Assembly: GCF_004342025.1 (NCBI RefSeq)
Contig: NZ_SLWN01000006.1
Span: forward strand, 310,001-374,000
Reading direction: 5' to 3'
From: Kribbella steppae
GTDB lineage: Bacteria > Actinomycetota > Actinomycetes > Propionibacteriales > Kribbellaceae
Length of the DNA stretch: 64,000 nucleotides
Part shown: one piece after another, positions 1-7,476 of the stretch
How the letters are laid out: every line of letters begins with the position of its first letter
Position numbering within the stretch: the first letter of the stretch is position 1
The notes under the pieces: model-generated
The model's database searches: none
What the model saw: only the letters and a program-made list of their open reading frames with translations
What the model was told of the DNA's origin: nothing
Position numbers and translations under genes: made by a program

Positions 1-564
1 AGTGCCGGCCTCCCAGTACGGCACTCGTCGGCTGTGGAACTGGACGAACCTGACCTCAGGTTCATCGCCGGCCCGAATCCGCGCGGCATCCTGTGCACAC
101 GCCGGGACCGTCCGTGTGCCGACCTTCGGCTGCGTCCAGACCACGTCAGTCGTCGACGGACCGTGCTGTGGATTGAAGAAGCAGGGCACCCTGCGCACAG
201 GCACCGGCTCGCCCCGCACCCGCGCATGCACACAGACGATCGCGTACCGGCCGGTCGCCAGCGTGTCGGTCACCGCAGTGATGTCTGCGGACTTCCGGAT
301 GCCCTTGACCGCCTTTTGCGCCGCTTCGTACGCGTCGAGCGCCACCTGATAGTCCGCCCGCCCATCGGCGTCGAGTGCCTGCCCCGGCGCGTGAGCGTCC
401 AGCCGCTGGAGTTCCTCCCCGAGCAGCGTCACATCCTCGTCGGCAAGCTTGCGGATCTGCTCCAACTCCTCCGCATCACCGCGCCGCGCAGCTCGCCGGT
501 CCCATCCATACCGACCCGCAAGCACCACCCCACCGCACCCTAGTGCGGCCAATAGCCACAACAT
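1..564 (-). CDS. Hypothetical membrane-anchored protein (C-terminus beyond window)
   Basis: An open minus-strand frame runs from ATG at 564 to the left edge (188 codons, no stop). The start follows an in-frame TGA by six codons, and a GGAG lies about 11 bases upstream. Residues 1-16 (MLWLLAALGCGGVVLA) form one hydrophobic segment followed by an Arg-rich stretch (RYGWDRRAARR). Residues ~30-60 are charged and probably helical (EELEQIRKLADEDVTLLGEEL). The rest is a compact-looking domain containing YAIVCVHARVRGEPVPVRRVPCFFNPQHG and VPYWEAG. A lipobox is not convincing because Cys10 lacks a standard -3 to -1 context. I do not recognise the family. The protein is probably a single-pass protein with an extracytoplasmic or cytosolic domain of unknown role. 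Overlapping plus-strand frames here are shadows. Confidence 0.7.
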   Translation of the reverse strand, partial: MLWLLAALGCGGVVLAGRYGWDRRAARRGDAEELEQIRKLADEDVTLLGEELQRLDAHAPGQALDADGRADYQVALDAYEAAQKAVKGIRKSADITAVTDTLATGRYAIVCVHARVRGEPVPVRRVPCFFNPQHGPSTTDVVWTQPKVGTRTVPACAQDAARIRAGDEPEVRFVQFHSRRVPYWEAGT

Positions 565-630
565 CTTTCGACGGTACTCCGGTCAGTACCTGGCATCCAC
601 TGCTCGCGCCGGCACCTGGGCAGGCGCCCT

Positions 631-668
631 AAAACCGGTCGGCGGTGGGGTGTTCGAGTTGCTAGGGT
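631..668 (+). promoter_or_regulatory. Candidate WhiB7-type promoter of the EamA leader transcript
   Basis: A TAGGGT -10 element (663-668) stands seven bases before the GTG of a small reading frame at 676, so the transcript is probably leaderless. An A-run (631-634, in CCTAAAACC) stands out in G+C-rich sequence, 28 bases before the -10. Characterised WhiB7 promoters in mycobacteria carry an AT-rich patch about 3 bases upstream of the -35 region. The spacing here fits that architecture, although no good -35 hexamer is visible. The same arrangement occurs before the GNAT leader at 36474-36511. Confidence 0.5.
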
Positions 669-675
669 CGCGGCC

Positions 676-711
676 GTGCATCGAATCATCACCCCGCCGG
701 CCGCCGCTTAG
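676..711 (+). CDS. Leader peptide (uORF) of the EamA transporter gene
   Basis: GTG at 676 opens an 11-codon frame (MHRIITPPAAA) that ends in TAG at 709-711. It starts seven bases after the TAGGGT -10 box, as a leaderless actinobacterial frame would. Its last codons and stop lie inside the first arm of a hairpin (699-720) that belongs to a set of mutually exclusive helices leading to the transporter Shine-Dalgarno sequence. The role is inferred: the peptide itself is probably unimportant, and the position of the translating ribosome is what is sensed. The Pro-Pro near the end is a plausible slow site. Confidence 0.5.
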   Translation: MHRIITPPAAA

Positions 712-803
712 CGGACGGCCGACGTCACAACGCTCAGGCTCTGACCTGAGCTCCTTCGGGCTGTTCGCAGACGCCGCACCCTTCTTCTTGCGAACACCCG
801 GAG
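699..803 (+). promoter_or_regulatory. Ribosome-controlled translational attenuator upstream of the EamA gene
   Basis: Four segments can be read by eye. Segment 1 (699-707) pairs with segment 2 (711-720), with one bulged A at 715. Segment 2 alternatively pairs with segment 3 (759-768) over ten contiguous positions, eight Watson-Crick and two G-U. Segment 3 (758-769) alternatively pairs with segment 4 (789-799: GTTCGCA with TGCGAAC, GGG with CCC), and CTCC at 751-754 then pairs with the GGAG Shine-Dalgarno at 800-803. A small perfect hairpin CTCAGG/CCTGAG (733-750) nests inside the 2:3 helix. Segment 1 is inside the leader peptide frame. A ribosome stalled there would release segment 2 to trap segment 3 and free the Shine-Dalgarno, as in erm-type attenuators. 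Confidence 0.55.
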
Positions 804-809
804 TGTCTG

Positions 810-1661
810 ATGCATCACCGTCTCGCGCCCTCGACGGCGCGCGGTCTCCTGTACGTCGCCCTGGCCGGAGTCGCCTGGGGCACGGGCGGCCCGACCGGCG
901 CCCTCCTCTTCCAGTACAGCGGCCTGAACTCGACAGCAATCTCGTTCTGGCGCCTACTCGGCGGCGCCGTCTGGCTCGCCATCGCCTGCGGCGTCCTCGC
1001 CCGCGACCCGATCATCCAGCAGTTCGCCGCCGCCCCGATGCGCTACCTCCTGAGTGGCCTCGGCCTGGCCGTCTGCCAACTGGGCTACTTCGCCGCCATC
1101 CCAAGAGTCGGCGTCGCCGTCGCCACAGTCATCTCCCTCGGCGCCGGCCCCGTGTTCATCGCGTTGGGCGCCCGCGAGCGCATCACCAGCACCTTGCTGG
1201 TCGCCGTACTGGGTCTGGCTCTCCTCATCTCCGGCGGCGGAGGCACCGGCCACGGATCGCTCCCCGGCATCGCCTTGTCGCTCCTGTCAGCCGCCGGCTA
1301 CGCCCTCACCACGCTCCTCAACCGCGACCAGCAGGACCCCATCACCAGCGCCTTCCTCGGCTTCACCGCCGGTGCGATCATCCTGTTGCCCTTGGCAATG
1401 ACCGGCGGCCTCACCCCGGCACCGGTCAGCTGGCCTCTCCTCGCGTACTTCGGCCTGGTCCCGACCGCCCTCGCCTACGCGCTGTTCTACACCGGCCTGC
1501 GAGCGATCCGAGCCTCCACTGCAGCCGTCATCGCCCTCATCGAACCCCTCCTGGCCGCGGCGATCGGCGTACTCGCATTCCACGAGCACCTGACCACCCT
1601 CAGCCTCATCGGCGCCGCCGTACTGCTGGCCGCCGTAGTCCTCCAGGCGATGCGCGAGTAG
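810..1661 (+). CDS. EamA/DMT-family exporter
   Basis: This 283-residue integral membrane protein has about ten hydrophobic helices arranged as two EamA repeats, typical of the drug/metabolite transporter superfamily (RhtA and RarD-like proteins). Each half shows the family pattern of a conserved G/P-rich first helix (GVAWGTGGPTGALLF) and small-residue-rich helices; the second half ends VLLAAVVLQAMRE. It would export a metabolite or drug across the cytoplasmic membrane, but the substrate cannot be read from sequence. The ATG at 810 has GGAG at 800-803 with six-base spacing. That Shine-Dalgarno can be masked by the attenuator upstream, so expression is probably induced by slowed translation. 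Drug export is therefore a reasonable inference. A converging hydrolase gene ends nine bases downstream. Confidence 0.9.
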   Translation: MHHRLAPSTARGLLYVALAGVAWGTGGPTGALLFQYSGLNSTAISFWRLLGGAVWLAIACGVLARDPIIQQFAAAPMRYLLSGLGLAVCQLGYFAAIPRVGVAVATVISLGAGPVFIALGARERITSTLLVAVLGLALLISGGGGTGHGSLPGIALSLLSAAGYALTTLLNRDQQDPITSAFLGFTAGAIILLPLAMTGGLTPAPVSWPLLAYFGLVPTALAYALFYTGLRAIRASTAAVIALIEPLLAAAIGVLAFHEHLTTLSLIGAAVLLAAVVLQAMRE

Positions 1662-1670
1662 CAGGTGGCC

Positions 1671-2456
1671 TCACGCCTCCGAGGCGCGTTGGAGCCACTC
1701 GCGGATCAGGGCGGCGAAGAGCTCGGGTTGCTCGAGCTGGAGGTTGTGCCCGGCAACATCCAGCACGGCGTACGTCGCGCGCGGATAGTGGGGGAGTAGC
1801 GCGTACTGGTCCTCGAAGCCCGTCACCGAGTCCTGCCTACCGCAGACGATCAGCGTCGGCCGCGCGTAGGCAGGACCGCTCTCCGGCGCGATCGACAGCG
1901 CCCAGTTCTTCTGGATCCGGTCGAGCGCCTCGATGTCGGCCGCAGCGAGCCCGGTCGCGACGTCAGAGCGGTACGCCTCGAGTGCGGCAGCGGTCTGGAC
2001 TACGGCGAGGTCGGTGAAGTCCTCGCCCTCGGTCAGCGATTCGAGTACGCCTGGTTCGGTCCGCAGGACGGCGTGCTCGGGGACGGTCCGGTCGGCGTGC
2101 ATCAGCGCGGTGCCGATCGGGCAGACCAGCGCGAGTCCGAGGATCTGCTCGGACCGCTCCGCGATCAGGCCGCGCGCGAGGTAACCGCCGTACGACTCTC
2201 CGATCAGCAGGAACGGCTCGTCCCTGATCTGTTCGTCGACGAACGCTCGTACCTCCGCCATGATCCCGTCCGAGCTGTCGATCGCACCGGCCGGTGTCTG
2301 ACCCATCCCGGGCAGGTCGGGATAGAGCCGCCGGTATCCAGGCACGTCGGCGAACACCGGCTCCAGACAGCCCGACATCAGCCGGTGGTCTGGAGTCCAG
2401 CCGTGCAGCGAGAGCACCGGAACACCCTCGCCGAAGGACACATGGTGCAGTGCCAT
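1671..2456 (-). CDS. Alpha/beta-fold hydrolase
   Basis: The 261-residue protein has the alpha/beta-hydrolase layout: an HGW oxyanion-hole segment near the N-terminus (VLSLHGW), a nucleophile elbow G-E-S-Y-G-G (serine in LIGESYGGYLARG), an acid in CGRQDSVTG and a catalytic histidine in VAGHNLQLEQP. I place the start at ATG 2456 (MALHHVSFGEG) because AAAGG sits eight bases upstream. A longer frame beginning 13 codons earlier has no ribosome site and extends past the usual family N-terminus. It probably hydrolyses a small ester or related substrate in the cytosol; the substrate is unknown. It is divergent from the methyltransferase at 2664. Confidence 0.88.
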   Translation of the reverse strand: MALHHVSFGEGVPVLSLHGWTPDHRLMSGCLEPVFADVPGYRRLYPDLPGMGQTPAGAIDSSDGIMAEVRAFVDEQIRDEPFLLIGESYGGYLARGLIAERSEQILGLALVCPIGTALMHADRTVPEHAVLRTEPGVLESLTEGEDFTDLAVVQTAAALEAYRSDVATGLAAADIEALDRIQKNWALSIAPESGPAYARPTLIVCGRQDSVTGFEDQYALLPHYPRATYAVLDVAGHNLQLEQPELFAALIREWLQRASEA

Positions 2457-2511
2457 CGCAGTCGCCTTTCGCAGTTCCCGATCGAGCCGCCCCAAGTTGT
2501 ATCAACCCGCG

Positions 2512-2618
2512 CGGACAGTTTCCGGCCGGGCACAGGGCACAGTGTCACAGCCTGGTAAGCGCCCGAGTGCGAGCGGATCCGGTCGATCGGTGCTACATCT
2601 GTCTGAGGGAACTGTCCG
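2512..2618. promoter_or_regulatory. Divergent intergenic region with a distant inverted repeat
   Basis: Between the hydrolase and methyltransferase starts (2457-2663), CGGACAGTT at 2512-2520 is matched by its exact inverse AACTGTCCG at 2610-2618; the flanking CC/GG also matches after one mismatch. The arms are 98 bases apart, close to whole helical turns. This could be a two-site operator for a looping regulator, or chance. No confident -35/-10 pair was found. Confidence 0.25.
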
Positions 2619-2663
2619 ATTCGTGGTGCGTGATCGGGCGGTGACGGGGAAGGGGGTTCTGCC

Positions 2664-3419
2664 ATGACGACAGCTGCCATGGTTGCCGAGTTCGGGGACT
2701 TCGCCGACTGGACCGCCGATGCGGTAGAGCAGCTCGGCACGGGGCATGCCATACCTGCTGCCTGCCGGGGCAGCTCGAGTCCGGGCGCGCTCGCCTGGTT
2801 GGCCGAGGCCTGTGAACTGGCGCCGGGCAACACCTTGCTGGATGTCGGCGCAGGGGTAGGTGGACCGGCGGCGTGGGCGGCGGAGCGGTTCGGGGTGCGC
2901 CCGATCCTGGTGGAGCCGATGCTGCCGGCGTGCCGAGCTGCGGCCCGGCTCTTCGGGCTACCGGTCGTCACCGCGGACGGCGGACGTCTTCCGTTGCGGT
3001 CAGGCTCGGTCGACGTCGGCTGGTGCCTGGGTGTGCTGTGCACCGTCGAGGACAAGGCGGCTCTGCTCGACGAGATGCACCGCGTGCTGAAGCCTGGAGC
3101 CTCGCTGGGCCTGCTGGTAGTCGTCTCCCGGGCGCTGCAGCGTCTACCGGCGCCGGAAGGCAATCACTTCCCGACTCAGCGCGAGGTCGCCGGGTTGCTG
3201 GCGAATGCCGGGTTCCGGCTTCTCGAACAGATCCCACGTCCCAGCGCTGCTCCGTTGTCCTGGTCTCGCCGCGTCGAACAGGTCGCAGCGGCTGTCGCGG
3301 CGAAGCATGAGGGCGACGAGGCCTACGGACTGGCCGCGCGCCAGACCGAGCGCCTCGGCCGTTTGCTGTCCGCCCGGCAGGTCTCGATCCAGCTCATGCA
3401 CGCGGTCGCCGCGAGCTAA
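2664..3419 (+). CDS. Class I SAM-dependent methyltransferase
   Basis: The 251-residue Rossmann-fold methyltransferase carries motif I at residues 59-67 (LDVGAGVGG), an acidic end of strand 2 (VEPM), motif post-I with D (TADGGRLPLRSGSVDVGWC) and a Methyltransf_11-type LDEMHRVLKPGASLGLLVV segment. It would transfer a methyl group from S-adenosylmethionine to a small molecule; the acceptor is unknown. A GAAGGGGG Shine-Dalgarno precedes ATG 2664. The stop TAA at 3417-3419 forms part of a possible -10 box (TAAAGT) for the next gene, which starts nine bases downstream, so the two may be co-transcribed or partly uncoupled. Confidence 0.88.
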   Translation: MTTAAMVAEFGDFADWTADAVEQLGTGHAIPAACRGSSSPGALAWLAEACELAPGNTLLDVGAGVGGPAAWAAERFGVRPILVEPMLPACRAAARLFGLPVVTADGGRLPLRSGSVDVGWCLGVLCTVEDKAALLDEMHRVLKPGASLGLLVVVSRALQRLPAPEGNHFPTQREVAGLLANAGFRLLEQIPRPSAAPLSWSRRVEQVAAAVAAKHEGDEAYGLAARQTERLGRLLSARQVSIQLMHAVAAS

Positions 3420-3428
3420 AGTCGCCTC

Positions 3429-4556
3429 ATGTCGAGTCGAACTCCGCACGGTCCCGTCCCCGATTCCGCCGTACTGCGTGCCCGGTTGGAGCGCGCCCGC
3501 GAAGCCGCCGCAGGGACCGGCCTGCTGATCGCGCCCGGGTCGGATCTGCGGTATCTGCTCGGGCAGGCGGGTGGTTCACTCGAGCGGCTGACCACGCTGG
3601 TCATTCCGGCCGACGGTTCGCCGGCGCTCGTCGTACCGAAGCTCGAAGCGCCTGGGTTCGCCGACCTCCCGTTGGCGGAGCTCGGGGTCGAGGTCGTCAC
3701 CTGGGTCGACGGTGACGATCCGTACGGCGTTGCCGCGGATCGCCTGCGCGGATCGGAGCGAGTGGCCGTCAGCGACTTCACCCCGGCGTTGCATGTGCTG
3801 GCCCTGCGCGAGGCGTTGCCGAAGGCCGAACAGGTCCTGGCCGGGCCGATCGTGCGCGAGTTCCGGATGCGCAAGGACGCGGCCGAGATCGAGGCGCTGC
3901 GGAAGGCAGGTGCGGCGATCGACCGGGTACACGCGCGGGTCGGCGAGTGGTTGCGACCGGGCCGGACCGAGGCGGAGGTCGGTGCTGACATCGCGGCCGC
4001 GATCGTCGAGGAAGGTCACGTCCTGGCCGACTTCGTCATCGTCGGCAGCGGGCCGAACGGCGCGAGTCCGCACCACGGAGTGTCCGACCGGGTGATCGAA
4101 TCCGGCGACGTGGTGGTGGTCGACATCGGCGGACCGGTTGCCGAGGGCTACAACTCCGACTCCACCCGGACGTACGCCGTGGGTGAGCCGCGTGATGCGG
4201 ATGTCGCCGCGACGTACGCCGTACTGCGGGATGCGCAGCAGGCGGCTGTGGACGCGGTGCGGCCGGGGGTGTCCGCGGAGTCGATCGACGCGGCGGCGCG
4301 GGACGTGATCGCAGCCGCCGGGTTCGGTGAGTACTTCATCCACAGGACGGGACATGGGATCGGCCTCGACGTGCACGAAGAGCCGTACATCGTCAGCGGG
4401 AACGGGCTGCTTCTCGAACCAGGGATGGCGTTCAGCGTCGAGCCCGGTCTCTACCAACCGGGCCGGTGGGGTGCCCGGATCGAGGACATCGTCGTGGTCA
4501 CCGAGGACGGCGTCGAGCCGATGAACCGTCGCCCACACGACCTGGTGGTGCTTTGA
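3429..4556 (+). CDS. M24-family metallopeptidase (Xaa-Pro aminopeptidase-like)
   Basis: The 375-residue protein has an N-terminal creatinase-type domain (~1-135) and a C-terminal pita-bread domain. The five metal ligands of the M24 family are present in order: D in VVVDIGG, D in YNSDSTRTY, H in HRTGHGIGLDVHEEP, E in SVEPGLY and E in ARIEDIV. It would remove N-terminal residues, typically before proline, from peptides in the cytosol. A TAAAGT box lies six bases before the ATG (3417-3422), so a leaderless transcript may start here in addition to read-through from the methyltransferase gene. The converging GlxA-type regulator ends two bases downstream. Confidence 0.9.
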   Translation: MSSRTPHGPVPDSAVLRARLERAREAAAGTGLLIAPGSDLRYLLGQAGGSLERLTTLVIPADGSPALVVPKLEAPGFADLPLAELGVEVVTWVDGDDPYGVAADRLRGSERVAVSDFTPALHVLALREALPKAEQVLAGPIVREFRMRKDAAEIEALRKAGAAIDRVHARVGEWLRPGRTEAEVGADIAAAIVEEGHVLADFVIVGSGPNGASPHHGVSDRVIESGDVVVVDIGGPVAEGYNSDSTRTYAVGEPRDADVAATYAVLRDAQQAAVDAVRPGVSAESIDAAARDVIAAAGFGEYFIHRTGHGIGLDVHEEPYIVSGNGLLLEPGMAFSVEPGLYQPGRWGARIEDIVVVTEDGVEPMNRRPHDLVVL

Positions 4557-4557
4557 C

Positions 4558-5559
4558 TCAGCCGGCCCGGAAGGTCTTGCGGTAGGCGAGGGGAGAGACA
4601 CCAAGTTCTGAGCGCAGGTGATGACGCAGCGACGCGGCAGTTCCCAGCCCGGCCGAGTCGGCCACGCGGTCGACGGACAGGTCCGTGGTTTCCAGCAAGT
4701 GGCATGCGTGTCGCACGCGTTGCTGCAGGAGCCAGGTACCCGGAGACTGACCCGTCTCGGCCTTGAAGCGCCGGCTGAAGGTGCGCACGCTCATCTGGGC
4801 GTGGGCCGCCATCGCGGTGAGACTCAACTCCTCGTCGAGCCGCTCCAACGCCCACGCGCGAGTCGGCGCCGTACCTTCACTGCCCTCGTCCGGTACGACG
4901 CGTTCGATGAACTGTGACTGCCCACCATCCCGCCACGGCGGTACGACGCAGTGCCGTGCGGCCCGGTTCGCGATCTCGCTGCCGAAGTCGCGACGGATCA
5001 GATGCAGGCAGAGGTCCACTCCCGCGGCGAGACCCGCTGACGTGATGATGTCGCCGTCGTCGATGAACAGCAGCTCCTCGTCGAGCTTCACCTGCGGGTA
5101 GAGGGCTCGGAACATCTCGGCCCGCAGCCAGTGCGTGGTCGCCGGGCGTCCGTCGAGAAGCCCGGCTGCGCCGAGCACGAACGCGCCGGTGCAGATCGAT
5201 GCGATCCGGGTGCCCGGCCGGATGGTGTCGAGCGCCTTCGCGAGGTCGTCCGGCAGCGTGCCTTCGTAGCGCGGCTGGGCGATGTACGTCCCCGGGATGA
5301 TCACCGTGTCCGCCTCGGCCAGCACCTCCGGCCCGTAGTCCGGGATCAGGCTGAACCCTGCGCCGGCCCGGATCGGCGCGATCTCGAGTCCGCAGATGCG
5401 TACGTCGTACAGCGCCGTCCCGTCGGCCTTCGTCGCCGCGCCGAACACCGTCGGCGGAATGGTCAGGTCGAACCCGACCACCGGCTCCAAGGCCAGGACG
5501 GCGACCACGTGCGGCCCGACTGCTCTCAGCTTGGCCCGGCCGGTGCTGGAGGTACCCAT
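4558..5559 (-). CDS. GlxA-family (DJ-1/PfpI plus AraC) transcriptional regulator
   Basis: The ~333-residue regulator has an N-terminal DJ-1/PfpI-like domain (VVAVLALEPVVGFDLTIPPTVFG through the IASICTGAFVLGAAGLLDGRPATTHW nucleophile-elbow region) and a C-terminal pair of AraC-type helix-turn-helices (LSLTAMAAHAQMSVRTFSRRFKAETG and VDRVADSAGLGTAASLRHHLRSELGVSPLAYRK). GlxA-type regulators often control an adjacent transport or catabolic gene. Here the MFS gene is divergent with palindromes between them. ATG 5559 was chosen at the normal family N-terminus; ATG 5565 in frame is an alternative, and neither has a strong Shine-Dalgarno. Much longer frames upstream overlap the MFS gene and are not used. 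Confidence 0.88.
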   Translation of the reverse strand: MGTSSTGRAKLRAVGPHVVAVLALEPVVGFDLTIPPTVFGAATKADGTALYDVRICGLEIAPIRAGAGFSLIPDYGPEVLAEADTVIIPGTYIAQPRYEGTLPDDLAKALDTIRPGTRIASICTGAFVLGAAGLLDGRPATTHWLRAEMFRALYPQVKLDEELLFIDDGDIITSAGLAAGVDLCLHLIRRDFGSEIANRAARHCVVPPWRDGGQSQFIERVVPDEGSEGTAPTRAWALERLDEELSLTAMAAHAQMSVRTFSRRFKAETGQSPGTWLLQQRVRHACHLLETTDLSVDRVADSAGLGTAASLRHHLRSELGVSPLAYRKTFRAG

Positions 5560-5570
5560 GGCCATATCTT

Positions 5571-5627
5571 GACACATGCTGTCGTTCTGGCCACTGGTTT
5601 GCGGGTGGGACAGACGGCAATCTGTCC
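5571..5627. promoter_or_regulatory. Palindromic operator candidates between the GlxA-type regulator and MFS genes
   Basis: Two related inverted repeats fill the short divergent promoter: GACA-N5-TGTC at 5571-5583 and GGACAGA-N6-TCTGTCC at 5608-5627 (perfect seven-base arms). Both share a GACA/TGTC core. The second ends three bases before the GTG start of the MFS gene, so a bound protein would block transcription or initiation. A TTGACA at 5569-5574 could be a -35 hexamer for the MFS gene. The likely binder is the adjacent regulator, by position only. Confidence 0.45.
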
Positions 5628-5629
5628 GG

Positions 5630-6901
5630 GTGACGCAGATTGTGGAGAAGAAGACTGCCCGGGTGCACCTCGCCTGGGCAGTCGCCGCGGTGGGGTTCGT
5701 AACGCTGATCGGTGCGGCCGGGTTCCGCTCGGTGCCGGGGGTGCTGCTCGACCCGTTGCACGACGAGTTCGGGTGGTCGCACGCGACGATCTCGGCCTCG
5801 GTGTCGATCAACCTGCTGCTCTACGGCCTGATCTCGCCGTTCGCCGCGGCGCTGATGGATCGGCTGGGTCTGCGTCAGGTGGTCAGCGGTGCCCTGGTGC
5901 TCATCGCGCTGGGCAGTGGGCTGACCGTCTTCATGACCTCGTCCTGGCAGCTCCTGCTGTGCTGGGGGCTGCTGGTCGGCGTCGGTACCGGCTCGATGTC
6001 GATGACGTTCGTCGCGACGATCACCGGTCGCTGGTTCGTCCATCGCCGTGGACTGGTCACCGGCATCCTGACTGCGGCCGGCGCCACCGGGCAGCTCATC
6101 TTCCTCCCGCTCATCGCGAATCTGGCCAGTGCGTACGGGTGGCGCGTCCCGGCGCTCGTGGCGGCCGGTACGGCGCTGGCCGTCGTACCGCTGGTGCTGC
6201 TGTTCCTGCGGGACTACCCGAGTGACGTGGGCTTGAGGGCGTACGGCGCTCCAGAGGGAAGTACTGCGGGTCAGCGGGTCGAGACGACCGGCAGCAGTGC
6301 GCTGCGGGCGTTGACCGCGTTGCGGTCTGCGATGCGCCGACCTGCGTTCTGGATGCTTGCGGGTGGCTTTGCCATCTGCGGCGCGTCGACGAACGGGTTG
6401 ATCGGCACGCACTTCGTGACGGCCGCGCACGATCACGGCATGCCTGTGACGACAGCTGCGTCGTTGCTGGCGCTGGTGGGAGTGTTCGACGTCGGCGGCA
6501 CGATCGTGTCGGGCTGGCTGACGGACCGGTGGGATCCGCGGTACCTGCTGATCGGGTACTACTCGCTGCGCGGGCTGTCGCTGCTCGTGCTGCCGTCTCT
6601 GCTCGGTCCGTCGGCTCAGCCGAGCATCTGGGTGTTCATCATCTTCTACGGCCTCGACTGGGTTGCGACTGTGCCGCCGACCGTTGCGCTGTGCCGGGAG
6701 TGGTTCGGGGTGGACGGGCCGATCGTGTTCGGCTGGGTGTTCGCATCGCACCAGATCGGTGCCGCAGTGGCTGCTACCGGTGCAGGCGCGATCCGGGACG
6801 TGCAGGGCAGTTACAACCTCGCCTGGTACCTGGCCGGCGGGCTCTGCGCGGCGGCTGCGCTGATGTCCGCGAGCATCGGACGCCGCCTCGTGACCGCCTG
6901 A
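5630..6901 (+). CDS. Major facilitator superfamily transporter
   Basis: The 423-residue protein has about twelve transmembrane helices with an MFS loop 2-3 signature (AALMDRLGLRQV) and an equivalent in the second half (VSGWLTDRWDPRYLL). It resembles oxalate/monocarboxylate-type MFS proteins (OFA-like), with an N-terminal cytosolic MTQIVEKKTARVHLAW. I prefer GTG 5630, because an upstream ATG at 5576 would add 18 non-family residues over the operator. The substrate is unknown. It is divergent from the GlxA-type regulator, its probable controller. Confidence 0.88.
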   Translation: MTQIVEKKTARVHLAWAVAAVGFVTLIGAAGFRSVPGVLLDPLHDEFGWSHATISASVSINLLLYGLISPFAAALMDRLGLRQVVSGALVLIALGSGLTVFMTSSWQLLLCWGLLVGVGTGSMSMTFVATITGRWFVHRRGLVTGILTAAGATGQLIFLPLIANLASAYGWRVPALVAAGTALAVVPLVLLFLRDYPSDVGLRAYGAPEGSTAGQRVETTGSSALRALTALRSAMRRPAFWMLAGGFAICGASTNGLIGTHFVTAAHDHGMPVTTAASLLALVGVFDVGGTIVSGWLTDRWDPRYLLIGYYSLRGLSLLVLPSLLGPSAQPSIWVFIIFYGLDWVATVPPTVALCREWFGVDGPIVFGWVFASHQIGAAVAATGAGAIRDVQGSYNLAWYLAGGLCAAAALMSASIGRRLVTA

Positions 6902-6914
6902 TCCCGTCGGCTAG

Positions 6915-6932
6915 CCTCGACCTAGGTTCAGG
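6915..6932 (+). promoter_or_regulatory. Candidate SoxR box at the soxR promoter
   Basis: The 18-base imperfect palindrome CCTCGACCTAGGTTCAGG keeps the CCT-N2-ACCTAGGT-N2-AGG symmetry and the length of the classical SoxR box. It overlaps TAGGTT (6923-6928), a possible -10 for soxR, so binding would allow autorepression. It diverges from the perfect CCTCAA/TTGAGG arms of the site at 42507-42524. Confidence 0.4.
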
Positions 6933-6948
6933 TCGGAGGGATGAGCGG

Positions 6949-7428
6949 GTGGACATCGAGCCGGGTGAGTTGACGGTCGGGCAGTTGGCGCAACGCAGCG
7001 GCGTGGCGATCTCGGCCCTGCATTTCTACGAGCGGCAGAACCTGATCATCAGCCGTCGTACGTCGGGCAACCAGCGACGGTACAAGCGCGACACGCTCCG
7101 CCGGGTCGCGCTGATCCGGATCGCCCAACGGGTCGGCATCCCGCTCGCGGAGGTGGCTGCGATCCTGGCGCTGCTGCCGGAGAACCGGACGCCCACCCGT
7201 CAGGACTGGGAACGCATCTCCGAGTGCTGGCAGGCCGAGCTCGACAAGCGCATCCTGCACCTGGAACAACTTCGCGACGACTTCAAGGACTGCGTCGGCT
7301 GCGGTTGCCTCTCCCTCGACCGCTGCGCCTTGGCCAATCCGTACGACGCTTTGGCCGCCAAGGGCCCGGGTCCGCAACGACTGGTCACCGCCGGCGGCGA
7401 GCCATGCCATCCCGGAAAGTGCGCCTGA
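6949..7428 (+). CDS. soxR: SoxR, redox-sensing MerR-family activator
   Basis: The 159-residue MerR-family protein has an N-terminal winged helix (LTVGQLAQRSGVAISALHFYERQNLI), a dimerisation helix and the SoxR [2Fe-2S] ligand pattern C-X2-C-X-C-X5-C (CVGCGCLSLDRC, residues ~115-126). In actinobacteria SoxR senses redox-active metabolites and activates exporters and oxidoreductases rather than SoxS. GTG 6949 follows GGAGGG (6935-6940) by eight bases. A palindrome in its promoter suggests autoregulation, and a much better SoxR box lies 35 kb away at the ABC exporter promoter (42498-42528). The immediate neighbours are an MFS carrier upstream and an AhpD-like protein converging downstream. Confidence 0.92.
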   Translation: MDIEPGELTVGQLAQRSGVAISALHFYERQNLIISRRTSGNQRRYKRDTLRRVALIRIAQRVGIPLAEVAAILALLPENRTPTRQDWERISECWQAELDKRILHLEQLRDDFKDCVGCGCLSLDRCALANPYDALAAKGPGPQRLVTAGGEPCHPGKCA

Positions 7429-7431
7429 GCA

Positions 7432-7468
7432 GCCCGCGGGCATCGGCCGCCGCCGATGCCCGCTGGGC
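7432..7468. terminator. Bidirectional hairpin terminator between soxR and the AhpD-like gene
   Basis: Perfect 12-base arms GCGGGCATCGGC (7436-7447) and GCCGATGCCCGC (7452-7463) enclose a four-base loop. GCCC/GGGC outside them extends the stem after one bulge. It sits between converging genes, so it can end both transcripts; there is no U-tract, as is usual in actinobacteria. Confidence 0.75.
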
Positions 7469-7476
7469 CTGATGCG

